Below, piece after piece: positions 1 through 8,483 of a DNA stretch of 64,000 bases. The notes under the pieces were generated by a model, which saw only the letters and a program-made list of their open reading frames with translations, ran no database searches and had not been told where the DNA came from. Made by a program: the position numbers and the translations under genes. Positions within the stretch are counted from its first letter, which is position 1. Each line of letters opens with the position of its first letter. The DNA is taken from NCBI GenBank assembly GCA_033762375.1, contig JANRLQ010000082.1:8078-72077 (forward strand), given 5' to 3'. This DNA comes from RDXT01 sp033762375 (lineage in GTDB: Bacteria > Bacteroidota > Bacteroidia > J057).

Positions 1-3000
1 TAGTCATTCTGAAAACCACGCCGCAACCCTGTCGTACCCACTGATATCGCCAGGTTAGGCTCCTGGCACACGGGAATATTGCCAAAGTCATAGTCCTGAT
101 ACCCGCTGCCGACACTGCCGCTGTAACAAGGCTCGGTACTGATCCGGCCGGAGCAGTCGTCCGTCGCATTGGAGCCGAGGGTACCATTAAAGGTCTCTAT
201 GCCGGTGTCATCACAGAGGTCCACGTATCCGGAGATGACGGCACCTCCATTCACCCGGGTCGTACCGGAGACCGTGATGCTGCTGCCCGGCTGGTCTGGC
301 CCCTCTATGTCACCATTGACGGTGAGGTTAGCAGCACTGAGGCGGCTGCCTTTCCGGAAGAGGTTGTCTGAGCCACCATTGCTGGAGAAGGTAGCATTGC
401 TGCGGATATACCCCTGGTTGATCAGCTCTCCGTTTTGGTTGATGTCACCCGTAGCGGTGAGTTTACAGTAATTCAGCCAGTGGGCATTGCCATTGTTATT
501 AAAGGAGCCTGTGATGGCGATGGTCCCGTAGTTGATGAGAGAATCGTTGTTGTTCAGGCTGCTGGAGAGGTTGATCGTGCCGCTGTTGAGCACCCCGCCT
601 CCATTGTTGATGTTCATGCTGCCCGCCGTGATCGTCCCGAAGTTTTCCAGACGACCGTTGACGTTCACCTGCCCGGTGAGGGTGATCGCACCGTAGTTGA
701 TGATTGTGAGGATATTACTCAGGTTCACGACGGGGATATTGACCGTACCCGTACCGCTGACGATGATCCGGCAGGGGGTGTTTCCACCCTGAATATTGAT
801 ATTGCTGGAGCGGGCGTCTCCGCAGATGACCAGCTCACCACCAGGCCGCAGGGTGACATCTCCGGTGATCGTCGCACCGGCTTCCAGGCAGACCCTTTCG
901 CCGCTGTTGATGGTCACAGCCGTGCTGACCGTGCCTGTGAGGCGGCGGGTACAGCCGGTGGTACAGTCTTTGGTCCCGGCAGATGCTTTATAGGCATAGG
1001 TAGTGGCGCCTCCATTAGCCCCGATGACAACAGTATGATTGGGCTGTCCGGGGGGCGGGCAAGCCTGATCATAGAGATCGCCGGTCTGCTGGCTGATGAC
1101 ATAAGTACCATTGCTCAGGCGTACGGCGTACTTGCCGGCACTGTCTGTCAGGGCGTAGAGATCTCCGGGATTGATCCGCACCAGCTGGTTGGGGACTCCG
1201 ATTTCGCCTTCCGTATAGGTGCAGGAGCTGTCTGCATCCAGATACACACGTCCGGTGAGGAGGGTACCCTCTTCTTCCTGGAAGACCAATATCTGCCGCA
1301 CACTCTGCTGGGTCTCGATCTGGATCGTGCCAGACGGCCAGCGGATGATCAGCGAGTCAATGCGGGAAGCCGTACCTAAGCCTACGTGTACCGTAAGGGC
1401 TGATTGGGCACCGGGACCGCCGCCAGTCTGACCTGCAATATGCCGGGTCTGCCATACTGCCCGCCCGCCGATGGTGGCCTTGACCTCGACCACGGCTCCG
1501 ATCGCACTGCGGTTTGAGAGAGAGCCGATGAGTTTTATTTCGCTCCAGGCATTGCTGTTGCCGTTGTTGACCCAGACGTAGTTATCGTTTTGGAGGTGGT
1601 TGGCCGCGACAATGTCCAGGTCGCCGTCGTTTTCCAGGTCGGCCATGGCGACACCTGCCAGGAATCCCCGCATGCGCGTGAGTTCTTCGTCGGTGTTCAT
1701 GGTGAAGGATCCATCCCCGTTGTTGAAGTACAAAAAGTGGGTGGACTCATCTCCACAGGTCACGACGAGGTCGAGGTCGCCGTCATTGTCGAGGTCGCCC
1801 CAGGCACTGCCTTGTGCGCGGGCTTTGGTATTGGCGATGGCACCAGCCGTGACCCGGTTGAAAGTGCCGTCTCCGTTGTTTTGGTAGAGGAAATGCGGCT
1901 CCCGGTTGGTATTGGTCACAAACAGGTCAAAGTCCCGGTCATTGTCATAGTCTCCCCAGGAAGATCCTACCGAGCTGCCACCATCGGAGACAATGGCACC
2001 CGTCGCGATCCGTTCAAACCGGGTGCCGAGGATATTGCGGAAGAGATAATTGTCTGTACCGTTGTCATTCGGCACAAACAAGTCCTGCCACCCGTCTCCG
2101 TCATAGTCGCACCAGGTAGCCCCGATGCTGTTGGCATTGCCCACGAGGGTAGAGTCTGGGAGCCGCCTGAACTCCCCGTTGCCGAGATTGCGGTAGAGCA
2201 GATTGGGCCGGTTGGCGATGTACTCCGACACAAACAGGTCCAGCAGGCCATCCCGGTTATAATCTACCCAGGATGCATTAAAACACGAGCCGGTGTACCG
2301 GGAGGGTTCGACCTTGTCTTTGCGCTCAAAGGTACCGTTGCCTTTGTTCTCAAAAAGATTGGAGGACGAGCCGGTATAGGAGATAAAAATATCCACGTCC
2401 CCGTCATTGTCATAGTCCCCCCAGGTGCCGGTCGCAGCTGCTCCCCAGGCAGCAGCCAGGTCGCCGGAGGTCACCAGGTCAAAGTTGCGGCTAGTTTTAT
2501 TGATATACAGCAGGTTAGGGCTGCCAGACTGATAACCGGGGATGATCAGGTCCTGCCGTCCGTCATTGGTATAGTCTCCAAAAGAGACTGAAAGATTAGA
2601 GGCATTGTCGTCCACGATAGCTGTCCCGTCCTGTTTTCTGAAAAACATGGGCGGTGGGCGGTTGGCAGTGGTATTAATAACACCCGTCGCGGTACTGGCC
2701 TGCTGATATACCCCCTCTATCTCACCCGAGACCACTGTCTCCACCGCAATGACCGTATTGTTGGGGATCAGGTCGCCATTGTTGAAGTTATTGTTGAGGA
2801 CGATGTTTGTCTCAGTGGTATATTCATGGGAGCCATTCAGCGAGTCCTGCGGGGCGAAGGTGACGACCGTCGTTCCGGTATTGGGATTGGGGGCGATATT
2901 GCCCGGCGTCTGCGTGTCAGTCGTCTGATTGGTCAGGGTAGAGGAGGTGACTGTAGCCCCGTTGCCAACGACAATCTCTACGACAGGCTGGGTGACGGTG

Positions 3001-4553
3001 CCGCTGAGCACGAGCTCACTTGTGATCGTCAGGGTATCTCCTGGTGTGGCGACAGGATCATTGATCTCGATATTCACCCCAAAGTCCTGGGTCTGAGACG
3101 TACCGAAGTAGGCCATCCAGTTGTCATTAAAGTTGGTGACAAAAACAGATATGGCTACATCAGACTCGATGGTAAGATAAGGGCGCTGTGAGCCGCCCGC
3201 AGTAGTGCCCGTACCATTGTAGATGGATCGCCACTCGTCGAGTGTCAGAAAACAATCCACATAATACCCTGCCGGGACATTGTAGGTGCGGTTGATGGTG
3301 CCCCCGTTGGTGTTGGCATCTTTGACCGTGACAGTGGCGTTTTTGCGGGAGAATATAAATGCGTGGGTAGCCTGGGTAAACTTGAGGCCAGTGAAGGGGT
3401 TGGTGACCCGGTCTTCATTGCCGGGTGGTGACATGTAGACCAGAAACCGCTTGCCGGCAGAGGTGCCACTCTCCGCCGATGCCATGGTGCCGATGTCTGA
3501 GGTACCGGGAGAGCCTGTCTCCAGCCAGTTGGCCTCAAAGACAGAGACTTTTTTGCCCGGGGTACAGGTGACCCGGAATACCGCACTTTTGTTGCTGGAA
3601 GATTTGGATATCCACTCACCGGGCTTGAGTGCATTCAGGTTCCAGGTCTGGAGCGGGATCCAGTTTCCCCCCTGATAATAGTCGAGCTGGACTGTATTGT
3701 TATCATCCCAGGAGACGACCCGTATTTCCTGCTCACCTACCGCCTGGACCGGCACGGCAAAATAAAACAGCTCACCAGCCGAGCTGCCATTGCCGCTGGG
3801 GACGTAGGCACCCCCATCGCGTTCATTGCCAAACAGCGCCCCGCACTGGACGCTCACAGGTTTGTTGGACTCCAGGATATAGGTAGCTCCTGTCTCCAGG
3901 AGGTTGCGCCCCTCGGTGTGGTAGTGGATAATATCCTGACCTACCTGGAGGGTGCGCTGTACGACGATATTGTTTAGGGCTGTATTGACCTGTGTGTACC
4001 CCGTAGTGGACTTGGGGGTAGTGGAAATCTTGCGGATGGTGACCTGGGTAGCATCCTCGTAGGCAAATACATTGATGTCCCGTGGCGAGCTGGTCGGCGG
4101 CGGGGCATATATAATGTATCGGGTCCCGAGCGAAGACTTATTGGTGGCGGGGACAAAGTCATGCTGCCAGTCTGAGTTGCAGGCCTGAAAGGCGACGACC
4201 AGGTTGCTGGTAGAGATCACAAAAAAATCTCCGTCCTGCTTGGCACCCGAACCTCCGGGAGCATTGGCATCGTCATTGACGGCATTATCCCGGATATAAA
4301 GGATATACGACTGACCTGCCATGAGGAGTCCAGACACTGAATCGTCCGTATCACCGTCCCGGCCATCATCTGTGATCTGAAACTGGGTACTGTCATAGAT
4401 CGCCGTGACGATCAGGGCCACGTGGCGGTTGACGGGGTCATTGTTTGGGGGGACAAAAATTTCAAAATACGTGGCAGCCTCCCCGGTGGCCCGGACAGGC
4501 TGCGCCAAGAGCATATGCAACGTCAATAGCAAGCAGACAAGCAGACAACGCAT
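1..4553 (-). CDS. Giant secreted FG-GAP/ASPIC multidomain protein (3' end outside window)
   Basis: The frame is open from an ATG at 4553 down to base 1 with no stop, giving at least 1517 residues; the C-terminus lies outside. A signal peptide ends at about residue 18 (LLAQ). Residues about 30-450 are beta-rich and resemble IgGFc-binding-protein N-terminal domains. About 640-1010 holds repeated FG-GAP/VCBS units (for example WGDYDNDGDVDIFIS, WGDLDNDGDLDLVV) with calcium-binding DxDxDG loops. About 1000-1075 matches an ASPIC/UnbV domain (hydrophobic run ending VGLG..IDSLIIRWPSG). About 1090-1165 is an SdrD-B or CarboxypepD-like unit (GRVYLDAD), and about 1200-1440 is a short-strand repeat rich in LNNxGTI-type motifs. 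The last visible segment (DYDFGNIPVC) is typical of large Bacteroidota surface proteins. It is probably T9SS-exported, but the sorting domain cannot be seen. It may be cotranscribed with the pilin-like gene 41 bp upstream. Function unknown; adhesion is a guess. Confidence 0.85.
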   Translation of the reverse strand, partial: MRCLLVCLLLTLHMLLAQPVRATGEAATYFEIFVPPNNDPVNRHVALIVTAIYDSTQFQITDDGRDGDTDDSVSGLLMAGQSYILYIRDNAVNDDANAPGGSGAKQDGDFFVISTSNLVVAFQACNSDWQHDFVPATNKSSLGTRYIIYAPPPTSSPRDINVFAYEDATQVTIRKISTTPKSTTGYTQVNTALNNIVVQRTLQVGQDIIHYHTEGRNLLETGATYILESNKPVSVQCGALFGNERDGGAYVPSGNGSSAGELFYFAVPVQAVGEQEIRVVSWDDNNTVQLDYYQGGNWIPLQTWNLNALKPGEWISKSSSNKSAVFRVTCTPGKKVSVFEANWLETGSPGTSDIGTMASAESGTSAGKRFLVYMSPPGNEDRVTNPFTGLKFTQATHAFIFSRKNATVTVKDANTNGGTINRTYNVPAGYYVDCFLTLDEWRSIYNGTGTTAGGSQRPYLTIESDVAISVFVTNFNDNWMAYFGTSQTQDFGVNIEINDPVATPGDTLTITSELVLSGTVTQPVVEIVVGNGATVTSSTLTNQTTDTQTPGNIAPNPNTGTTVVTFAPQDSLNGSHEYTTETNIVLNNNFNNGDLIPNNTVIAVETVVSGEIEGVYQQASTATGVINTTANRPPPMFFRKQDGTAIVDDNASNLSVSFGDYTNDGRQDLIIPGYQSGSPNLLYINKTSRNFDLVTSGDLAAAWGAAATGTWGDYDNDGDVDIFISYTGSSSNLFENKGNGTFERKDKVEPSRYTGSCFNASWVDYNRDGLLDLFVSEYIANRPNLLYRNLGNGEFRRLPDSTLVGNANSIGATWCDYDGDGWQDLFVPNDNGTDNYLFRNILGTRFERIATGAIVSDGGSSVGSSWGDYDNDRDFDLFVTNTNREPHFLYQNNGDGTFNRVTAGAIANTKARAQGSAWGDLDNDGDLDLVVTCGDESTHFLYFNNGDGSFTMNTDEELTRMRGFLAGVAMADLENDGDLDIVAANHLQNDNYVWVNNGNSNAWSEIKLIGSLSNRSAIGAVVEVKATIGGRAVWQTRHIAGQTGGGPGAQSALTVHVGLGTASRIDSLIIRWPSGTIQIETQQSVRQILVFQEEEGTLLTGRVYLDADSSCTYTEGEIGVPNQLVRINPGDLYALTDSAGKYAVRLSNGTYVISQQTGDLYDQACPPPGQPNHTVVIGANGGATTYAYKASAGTKDCTTGCTRRLTGTVSTAVTINSGERVCLEAGATITGDVTLRPGGELVICGDARSSNINIQGGNTPCRIIVSGTGTVNIPVVNLSNILTIINYGAITLTGQVNVNGRLENFGTITAGSMNINNGGGVLNSGTINLSSSLNNNDSLINYGTIAITGSFNNNGNAHWLNYCKLTATGDINQNGELINQGYIRSNATFSSNGGSDNLFRKGSRLSAANLTVNGDIEGPDQPGSSITVSGTTRVNGGAVISGYVDLCDDTGIETFNGTLGSNATDDCSGRISTEPCYSGSVGSGYQDYDFGNIPVCQEPNLAISVGTTGLRRGFQND

Positions 4554-4594
4554 AGTACCAGATATGAGAAGATAGGAAGGGGAGTCAGGCAGGA

Positions 4595-5194
4595 TCAGGG
4601 CATCGCCGAGGCGGTCAGGGTCACGACACTGGTGTAGGTACTGGGCGCAATCCGCTGCTCCAGCATAGAGGTCAGCCCGCTGATGGCACGGGTATCAGGT
4701 GTACCGAGCTCAAAATGAAGACGGTAAGCATTCGCCGTCCTGTTTCCGGCATTGCCGCTGCCTGTGGCCGAAACCAGGGTGACCGGAGTACCCATGACCG
4801 CCAGTGCGGAGGGGCTGACCGGCTGCCCCAGCAGCAGGTGATTGACCCCGGCCTGGTAGGTGCCATTGTCCTGGATGCGGAATCCAACATTGCGGGAGTC
4901 AAGCTCCCGGCCCTCCTCATCCAGAAAAGGCGTATTGCTCAGCATCACCTGAAAATTGACACTGGAGCTGACATCAAAATCAGAAAAATAGTCAAACGGA
5001 CTGGACACGCCCCCTTCATACTCTCCCAGGGTAGCTACCAGAAAATTGATACTGGCTCCGCCTGTGACCCGCAGGTCTATCACCGGCTTAAACACTGCAT
5101 TGACCTGGATATCATCCGTATCCGTCGTCTGGGCCGCCAGCACGCCTGAGAGCATCAGGCAGATCCATAGCCCCATTACATACCGCATAGGCAT
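4595..5194 (-). CDS. Secreted pilin-like beta-sandwich protein, paralogue A
   Basis: The protein has about 199 residues with a signal peptide ending at GVLAAQ. The mature part is all-beta in character and closely similar to the product of the next gene upstream (5266-5868): both have VFKxVIDL, FDVSSSVNFQV, NHLLLG, ATGSGNAG and an identical C-terminal stretch IAPSTYTSVVTLTASAMP. That ending resembles the last beta strand of chaperone-usher or SCPU-type pilins (PxxYxxxVTLTxxA). A PapD-like chaperone gene lies just beyond on the other strand. A GTG at 5200 is possible, but ATG at 5194 or 5188 gives a normal signal peptide. The family name is uncertain; a structural or surface fibre role is inferred from the neighbour and the C-terminal pattern. 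Confidence 0.8.
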   Translation of the reverse strand: MPMRYVMGLWICLMLSGVLAAQTTDTDDIQVNAVFKPVIDLRVTGGASINFLVATLGEYEGGVSSPFDYFSDFDVSSSVNFQVMLSNTPFLDEEGRELDSRNVGFRIQDNGTYQAGVNHLLLGQPVSPSALAVMGTPVTLVSATGSGNAGNRTANAYRLHFELGTPDTRAISGLTSMLEQRIAPSTYTSVVTLTASAMP

Positions 5195-5216
5195 ATTCAC
5201 TTAAAGAATGATATAG

Positions 5217-5244
5217 AAAGGCCAGATACAAAGATCTGGCCTTT
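5217..5244 (-). terminator. Intrinsic terminator between the two pilin-like paralogues
   Basis: A perfect 11-bp stem (AAAGGCCAGAT / ATCTGGCCTTT) encloses a 6-base loop. It sits 21 bp past the stop of the 5266-5868 gene, and on the minus strand its 3' arm runs into CTTTCTATATC. It probably ends or attenuates transcription before paralogue A. Confidence 0.75.
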
Positions 5245-5265
5245 AGACATGAGAGTACGACAACT

Positions 5266-5868
5266 TTATGGCATCGCGCTGGCCGTCAGCGTCACTACAG
5301 AGGTGTAGGTAGAGGGCGCGATGTTTTGGGCCAGCAGCGTGGGCAGGCCGCTCAGGGCACGTACATTAGCGGTACCCAGCTCAAAGTCAATGTCATAGGC
5401 ATTGGCAGAGGCAGGACCGGCATTGCCAGAGCCCGTAGCTGCTACGATGGTAGAGGTGGTACCCAGCAGGGCCATCGGAGAGGGAGACGCAGAGCCCCCG
5501 AGGAGAAGATGGTTGGTCCCGGCGGTGTAGGTACCCGCATCCGTCAGCGTATAACCGAAGTTATTGGCATTGAGCGTGTTGCCGTTGGCATCCGTAAAGT
5601 TGGTAGCAGAGAGCGATACCTGGAAGTTTACGCTGGAGCTCACATCAAAGGTTGACTGGTATGCCGTAGGGTCGGACAGGCCGTTGGTGTATTGGTCCAG
5701 GGTCTGTACCGTAAAGGTAATGTTAGCACCACTGGTCACATTCAGGTCAATGACCGTCTTGAATACGGCAGTGACATTGATGTTGTCTGAGTCAGTGGTC
5801 TGGCCGATCGCAGGCAGGGCACCAGCAAGCGCAATCAATGAGCAGGCGAACAACTTGTTAAGCTTCAT
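5266..5868 (-). CDS. Secreted pilin-like beta-sandwich protein, paralogue B
   Basis: A 200-residue protein with a clear signal peptide (MKLNKLFACSLIALAGALPA). The mature sequence aligns along its whole length with the 4595-5194 product and shares the same C-terminal IAPSTYTSVVTLTASAMP, so the pair is a tandem duplication. There are no cysteines in the mature part. A strong hairpin follows the stop, so this copy can be expressed alone and probably at a different level from its neighbour. It is divergent from the PapD-like gene at 6255 across a 386-bp AT-rich spacer. The shared ending and pairing with a chaperone suggest a secreted, polymerising or surface-anchored subunit, but no usher gene is in the window. 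Confidence 0.82.
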   Translation of the reverse strand: MKLNKLFACSLIALAGALPAIGQTTDSDNINVTAVFKTVIDLNVTSGANITFTVQTLDQYTNGLSDPTAYQSTFDVSSSVNFQVSLSATNFTDANGNTLNANNFGYTLTDAGTYTAGTNHLLLGGSASPSPMALLGTTSTIVAATGSGNAGPASANAYDIDFELGTANVRALSGLPTLLAQNIAPSTYTSVVTLTASAMP

Positions 5869-6254
5869 AATGGATAAAATAAACGTTTGCGTGATTATGG
5901 TGCCAAATTAATTGACCGTCTGATCAAAATATAATCACGTTTTTAATAAAATTAACCTGGTATTTTTTATCTTATAATACTATCATTTCATGTAATAAAT
6001 ATAAAAAAAATTGAATATCCTATACTGATTCATACTCCAGGCCGACAAGAATCATCAATTAAACTCTAATTTACCCCTTATTGAAGTATGTAATGATTGG
6101 GGCTGAGCGGTTATTTATTAATTGTTTATTTAATTTTATTATTAAAAATATCCAATGATTAAACATTCATTTGCAAAATAGGCCTGAGCATCCCTAGCTT
6201 TGAACCGATTTCTAAGTCACACCTAAGCAAGTATTTCATTTAACCGATTGATCT
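5869..6254. other. AT-rich divergent intergenic region
   Basis: This 386-bp stretch is strikingly AT-rich compared with its surroundings and lies between divergent start codons, so it should hold promoters for both directions. I found no perfect TAnnTTTG element: TTCATTTG near 6166 is one base off for the plus strand, and a TATATTTTG-like sequence near 5922-5930 has one extra base for the minus strand. No coding potential is evident. Confidence 0.5.
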
Positions 6255-7049
6255 ATGAAGTTTCTCCGTCTGTCATTTCTGATGCTCTTGACAACTCTTG
6301 TATCCAGCACTGTAATGGGGCAGGGCCTGGAGGTATCTCCGATCCGGCTGGATTTTTCACTGGAGCCTGGCTCTAACCAGACCCAAACCCTGACGGTACG
6401 CAATACCTCTAATAAGCGGGCGATCTATACGCTCACAGCTTCAGACTGGGACATGACAGAAAGTGGCGAAGTCGTAAGCCAGCCAGCTGGCACCAACAAA
6501 CACTCCTGCGCCGGATGGCTCACCTTCACCCCCGCCCTCGTGGAGCTGAACGCCAACGAATCCCGCGACGTCACCGTCACCATCAACGTACCTGCAGGCG
6601 CAAAGGATACCCGCTGGGCCCTGAGCTACATCGCCCTGCGGCAGGAGCAGGAGGCCCCACAGGCCGACAAGGACCTCGCTATGGGTATTCAGGTCAACCA
6701 GACCATCGGGGTATTTGTCACCCAGTCTCCACGATCTCTCAAGGCGGCCTCCGCTAAAGTGTCTGACTTCCAGCAGATTCCTGGCCAGCAGGCCTTTTCT
6801 ATCAAGGCAAAAAACACCGGCAGCAAGATCCTGGACTGCAATGTCTATCTGGTGATCTCTGATCTCCAGAATGCTACTGAGCAGAAACTCGACCCCGTGT
6901 CCTTCCGCATCCTGCCAGAGGGTACCATCAAGAAAGAACTCGCCCTGCCTGCTGACCTCAAAAAAGGCCAGTACATGGTAGCAGCTATCCTTGACTACGG
7001 CCCTAACTACCCACTGGAAGGCGCTCAGACACAGATTACCATCAAGTAA
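6255..7049 (+). CDS. Periplasmic PapD-like chaperone / DUF916-like protein
   Basis: The 264-residue product has a signal peptide ending at VMGQ. Residues about 22-130 start with GLEVSPIRLDFSLEPGSNQT and contain a core typical of PapD/MSP-like immunoglobulin folds and of DUF916-type proteins (V.P.R.......G...TLTVRN.S). A second beta domain follows from about 150 (FSIKAKNTGSKILDCNVYL). There is no transmembrane anchor at the C-terminus. Fimbrial chaperones are usually about 230-250 residues, so the size fits. It lies opposite two pilin-like genes, which suggests it keeps them soluble or assembles them; this is inference. A strong hairpin follows the stop. Confidence 0.7.
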   Translation: MKFLRLSFLMLLTTLVSSTVMGQGLEVSPIRLDFSLEPGSNQTQTLTVRNTSNKRAIYTLTASDWDMTESGEVVSQPAGTNKHSCAGWLTFTPALVELNANESRDVTVTINVPAGAKDTRWALSYIALRQEQEAPQADKDLAMGIQVNQTIGVFVTQSPRSLKAASAKVSDFQQIPGQQAFSIKAKNTGSKILDCNVYLVISDLQNATEQKLDPVSFRILPEGTIKKELALPADLKKGQYMVAAILDYGPNYPLEGAQTQITIK

Positions 7050-7073
7050 CGCACACAGCTTTTCCCGTACGCG

Positions 7074-7102
7074 CATCCTCCCGCCCGCTGGTCGGGAGGA
7101 TG
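7074..7102 (+). terminator. Terminator hairpin after the PapD-like gene
   Basis: A perfect 10-bp stem (CATCCTCCCG / CGGGAGGATG) with a 9-base loop lies 25 bp past the stop. The following bases (TTATGTAT) are only weakly T-rich. An in-frame ATG of the next gene at 7100 falls inside this hairpin, which supports the later start at 7175. Confidence 0.55.
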
Positions 7103-7174
7103 TTATGTATCTGCCTGTTCTGGTTTGATGACACTGCCTTACCTCTCTATCTTACGGCTATATTATTTCAAATC

Positions 7175-8482
7175 ATGTGTCGCCTACTTATACATGTCTG
7201 CTGCTTGCTCTGGCTGATGGGATGCTGGCCTGAATGGCTTCTTGCACAGCAGTATTCGCCCCTGACAGGTATACCTCAGGACACGATGGCTGTATACGTG
7301 CTGGACAAGACCATGGCGACCACGGAGGTGGTCAGGACCTGGTATGATGAGGCCCAACAGGAGCTCAAAGAGGAATACGAAGTAAAAAAAACACCTGAGG
7401 GCAAAATACGCCACGGCGCCTACCGCATCCACTATGTGGCCGGACGACTCTGGCAGCAAGGCCAGTATGAAAACGGTGACCTCAGCGGTGACTGGAAAAT
7501 ATATCACCCCAATGGCGTCCTCAAGCAGGAACTGACCTTTGTCAAAGGCAAAAAAGTAGGGCCTTTCTCCTCTTATTATGCCGAAAACCAGCAACTCAAG
7601 GAGTCCGGGGCCTTCCTTTTTGACCAGATACACGGTGAGGTCAAAATATACTACCCCAATGGCCAGCTCCAGGAGTTAGCCTACTATGAGCGGGGGGTAC
7701 TCCAGGGAGAAGTGATAGATTTTTATGAAGACGGGACCCTCCTCCAGAAATTGTCTTATACAGACGGCAAAGTAGAAGGCCCCTGGGAACGTTATTATCC
7801 CAATGGCCATATCAAAGAGCGCTCTTTCAAAAAAGGAGACGTTTACCATGGTAAGTTTATCGGTTACTACAAGGACTATGAAGACGGAGCCAAACACAAG
7901 GTCTGTACCTATGTCAATGGGGTGCTGGAAGGTGAGTATATGGGCTACCACCCCAACGGCCAGGTGAGCCTGCGGTGTACCTATCGCAGCGGCCTCATAG
8001 AGGGCCACTATGAAGAGTACTACGAGGACGGCAATCTGTATATCCGGGGCCAATATACCCACAATGAAAAATCAGGTGTCTGGGAGACCTTTCACCCCAA
8101 CGCTCAGCTGTACCTGATCGGCGAGTTCAAGGACCGGGTATTTGAGGGGGAATGGAAAGCCTATCACCCCAATGGTGAACTCAAACAGGTCGGCAGCTAT
8201 AGCAAGGGACTGGCCCAGGGACCCTGGAAATTTTATTATGACAATGGCACCCCCTCTAAAGTGGGCTCGTATGTGGACGACCTGCCCACGGGCGAGTGGC
8301 TCCAGTACTACCGCACCGGGGAGATGATGGCCCAGGGCTCGTATCAGAACGGGCAACTTCAGGGGCCCAAAATATACTACGCCAAATCCGGGCAGCGCAT
8401 TCGTACGGAGTATTACGAGGCGGGCCAGCTCACCTGTAGTGAGGGAGCACCATTTGACCTGGAGGCGGAGGAGCAGAAATGA
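7175..8482 (+). CDS. Secreted MORN-2 repeat protein
   Basis: From ATG 7175 the product has 435 residues and a signal peptide (MCRLLIHVCCLLWLMG... cleaved near LLAQQ). From about residue 75 it is built of roughly a dozen MORN_2 units of about 23 residues, with the recurring core GxWKxYHPNGxLKxxxxYxxG. Proteins of this family (PF07661) are common in Bacteroidota, often as antitoxin-like or surface proteins, but their biochemical role is mostly unknown. An upstream in-frame ATG at 7100 would add 25 residues ahead of the signal peptide and overlaps a terminator hairpin, so I reject it. It ends one base from the convergent TPR gene. Confidence 0.85.
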   Translation: MCRLLIHVCCLLWLMGCWPEWLLAQQYSPLTGIPQDTMAVYVLDKTMATTEVVRTWYDEAQQELKEEYEVKKTPEGKIRHGAYRIHYVAGRLWQQGQYENGDLSGDWKIYHPNGVLKQELTFVKGKKVGPFSSYYAENQQLKESGAFLFDQIHGEVKIYYPNGQLQELAYYERGVLQGEVIDFYEDGTLLQKLSYTDGKVEGPWERYYPNGHIKERSFKKGDVYHGKFIGYYKDYEDGAKHKVCTYVNGVLEGEYMGYHPNGQVSLRCTYRSGLIEGHYEEYYEDGNLYIRGQYTHNEKSGVWETFHPNAQLYLIGEFKDRVFEGEWKAYHPNGELKQVGSYSKGLAQGPWKFYYDNGTPSKVGSYVDDLPTGEWLQYYRTGEMMAQGSYQNGQLQGPKIYYAKSGQRIRTEYYEAGQLTCSEGAPFDLEAEEQK

Positions 8483-8483
8483 C

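Noticed and set aside
435..2591. Long plus-strand open frames in the 435-1379 and 1590-2591 region
   Set aside because: They are antisense to the giant minus-strand gene that is open across the same region and has clear FG-GAP and ASPIC motifs; the plus translations show no domain sense.
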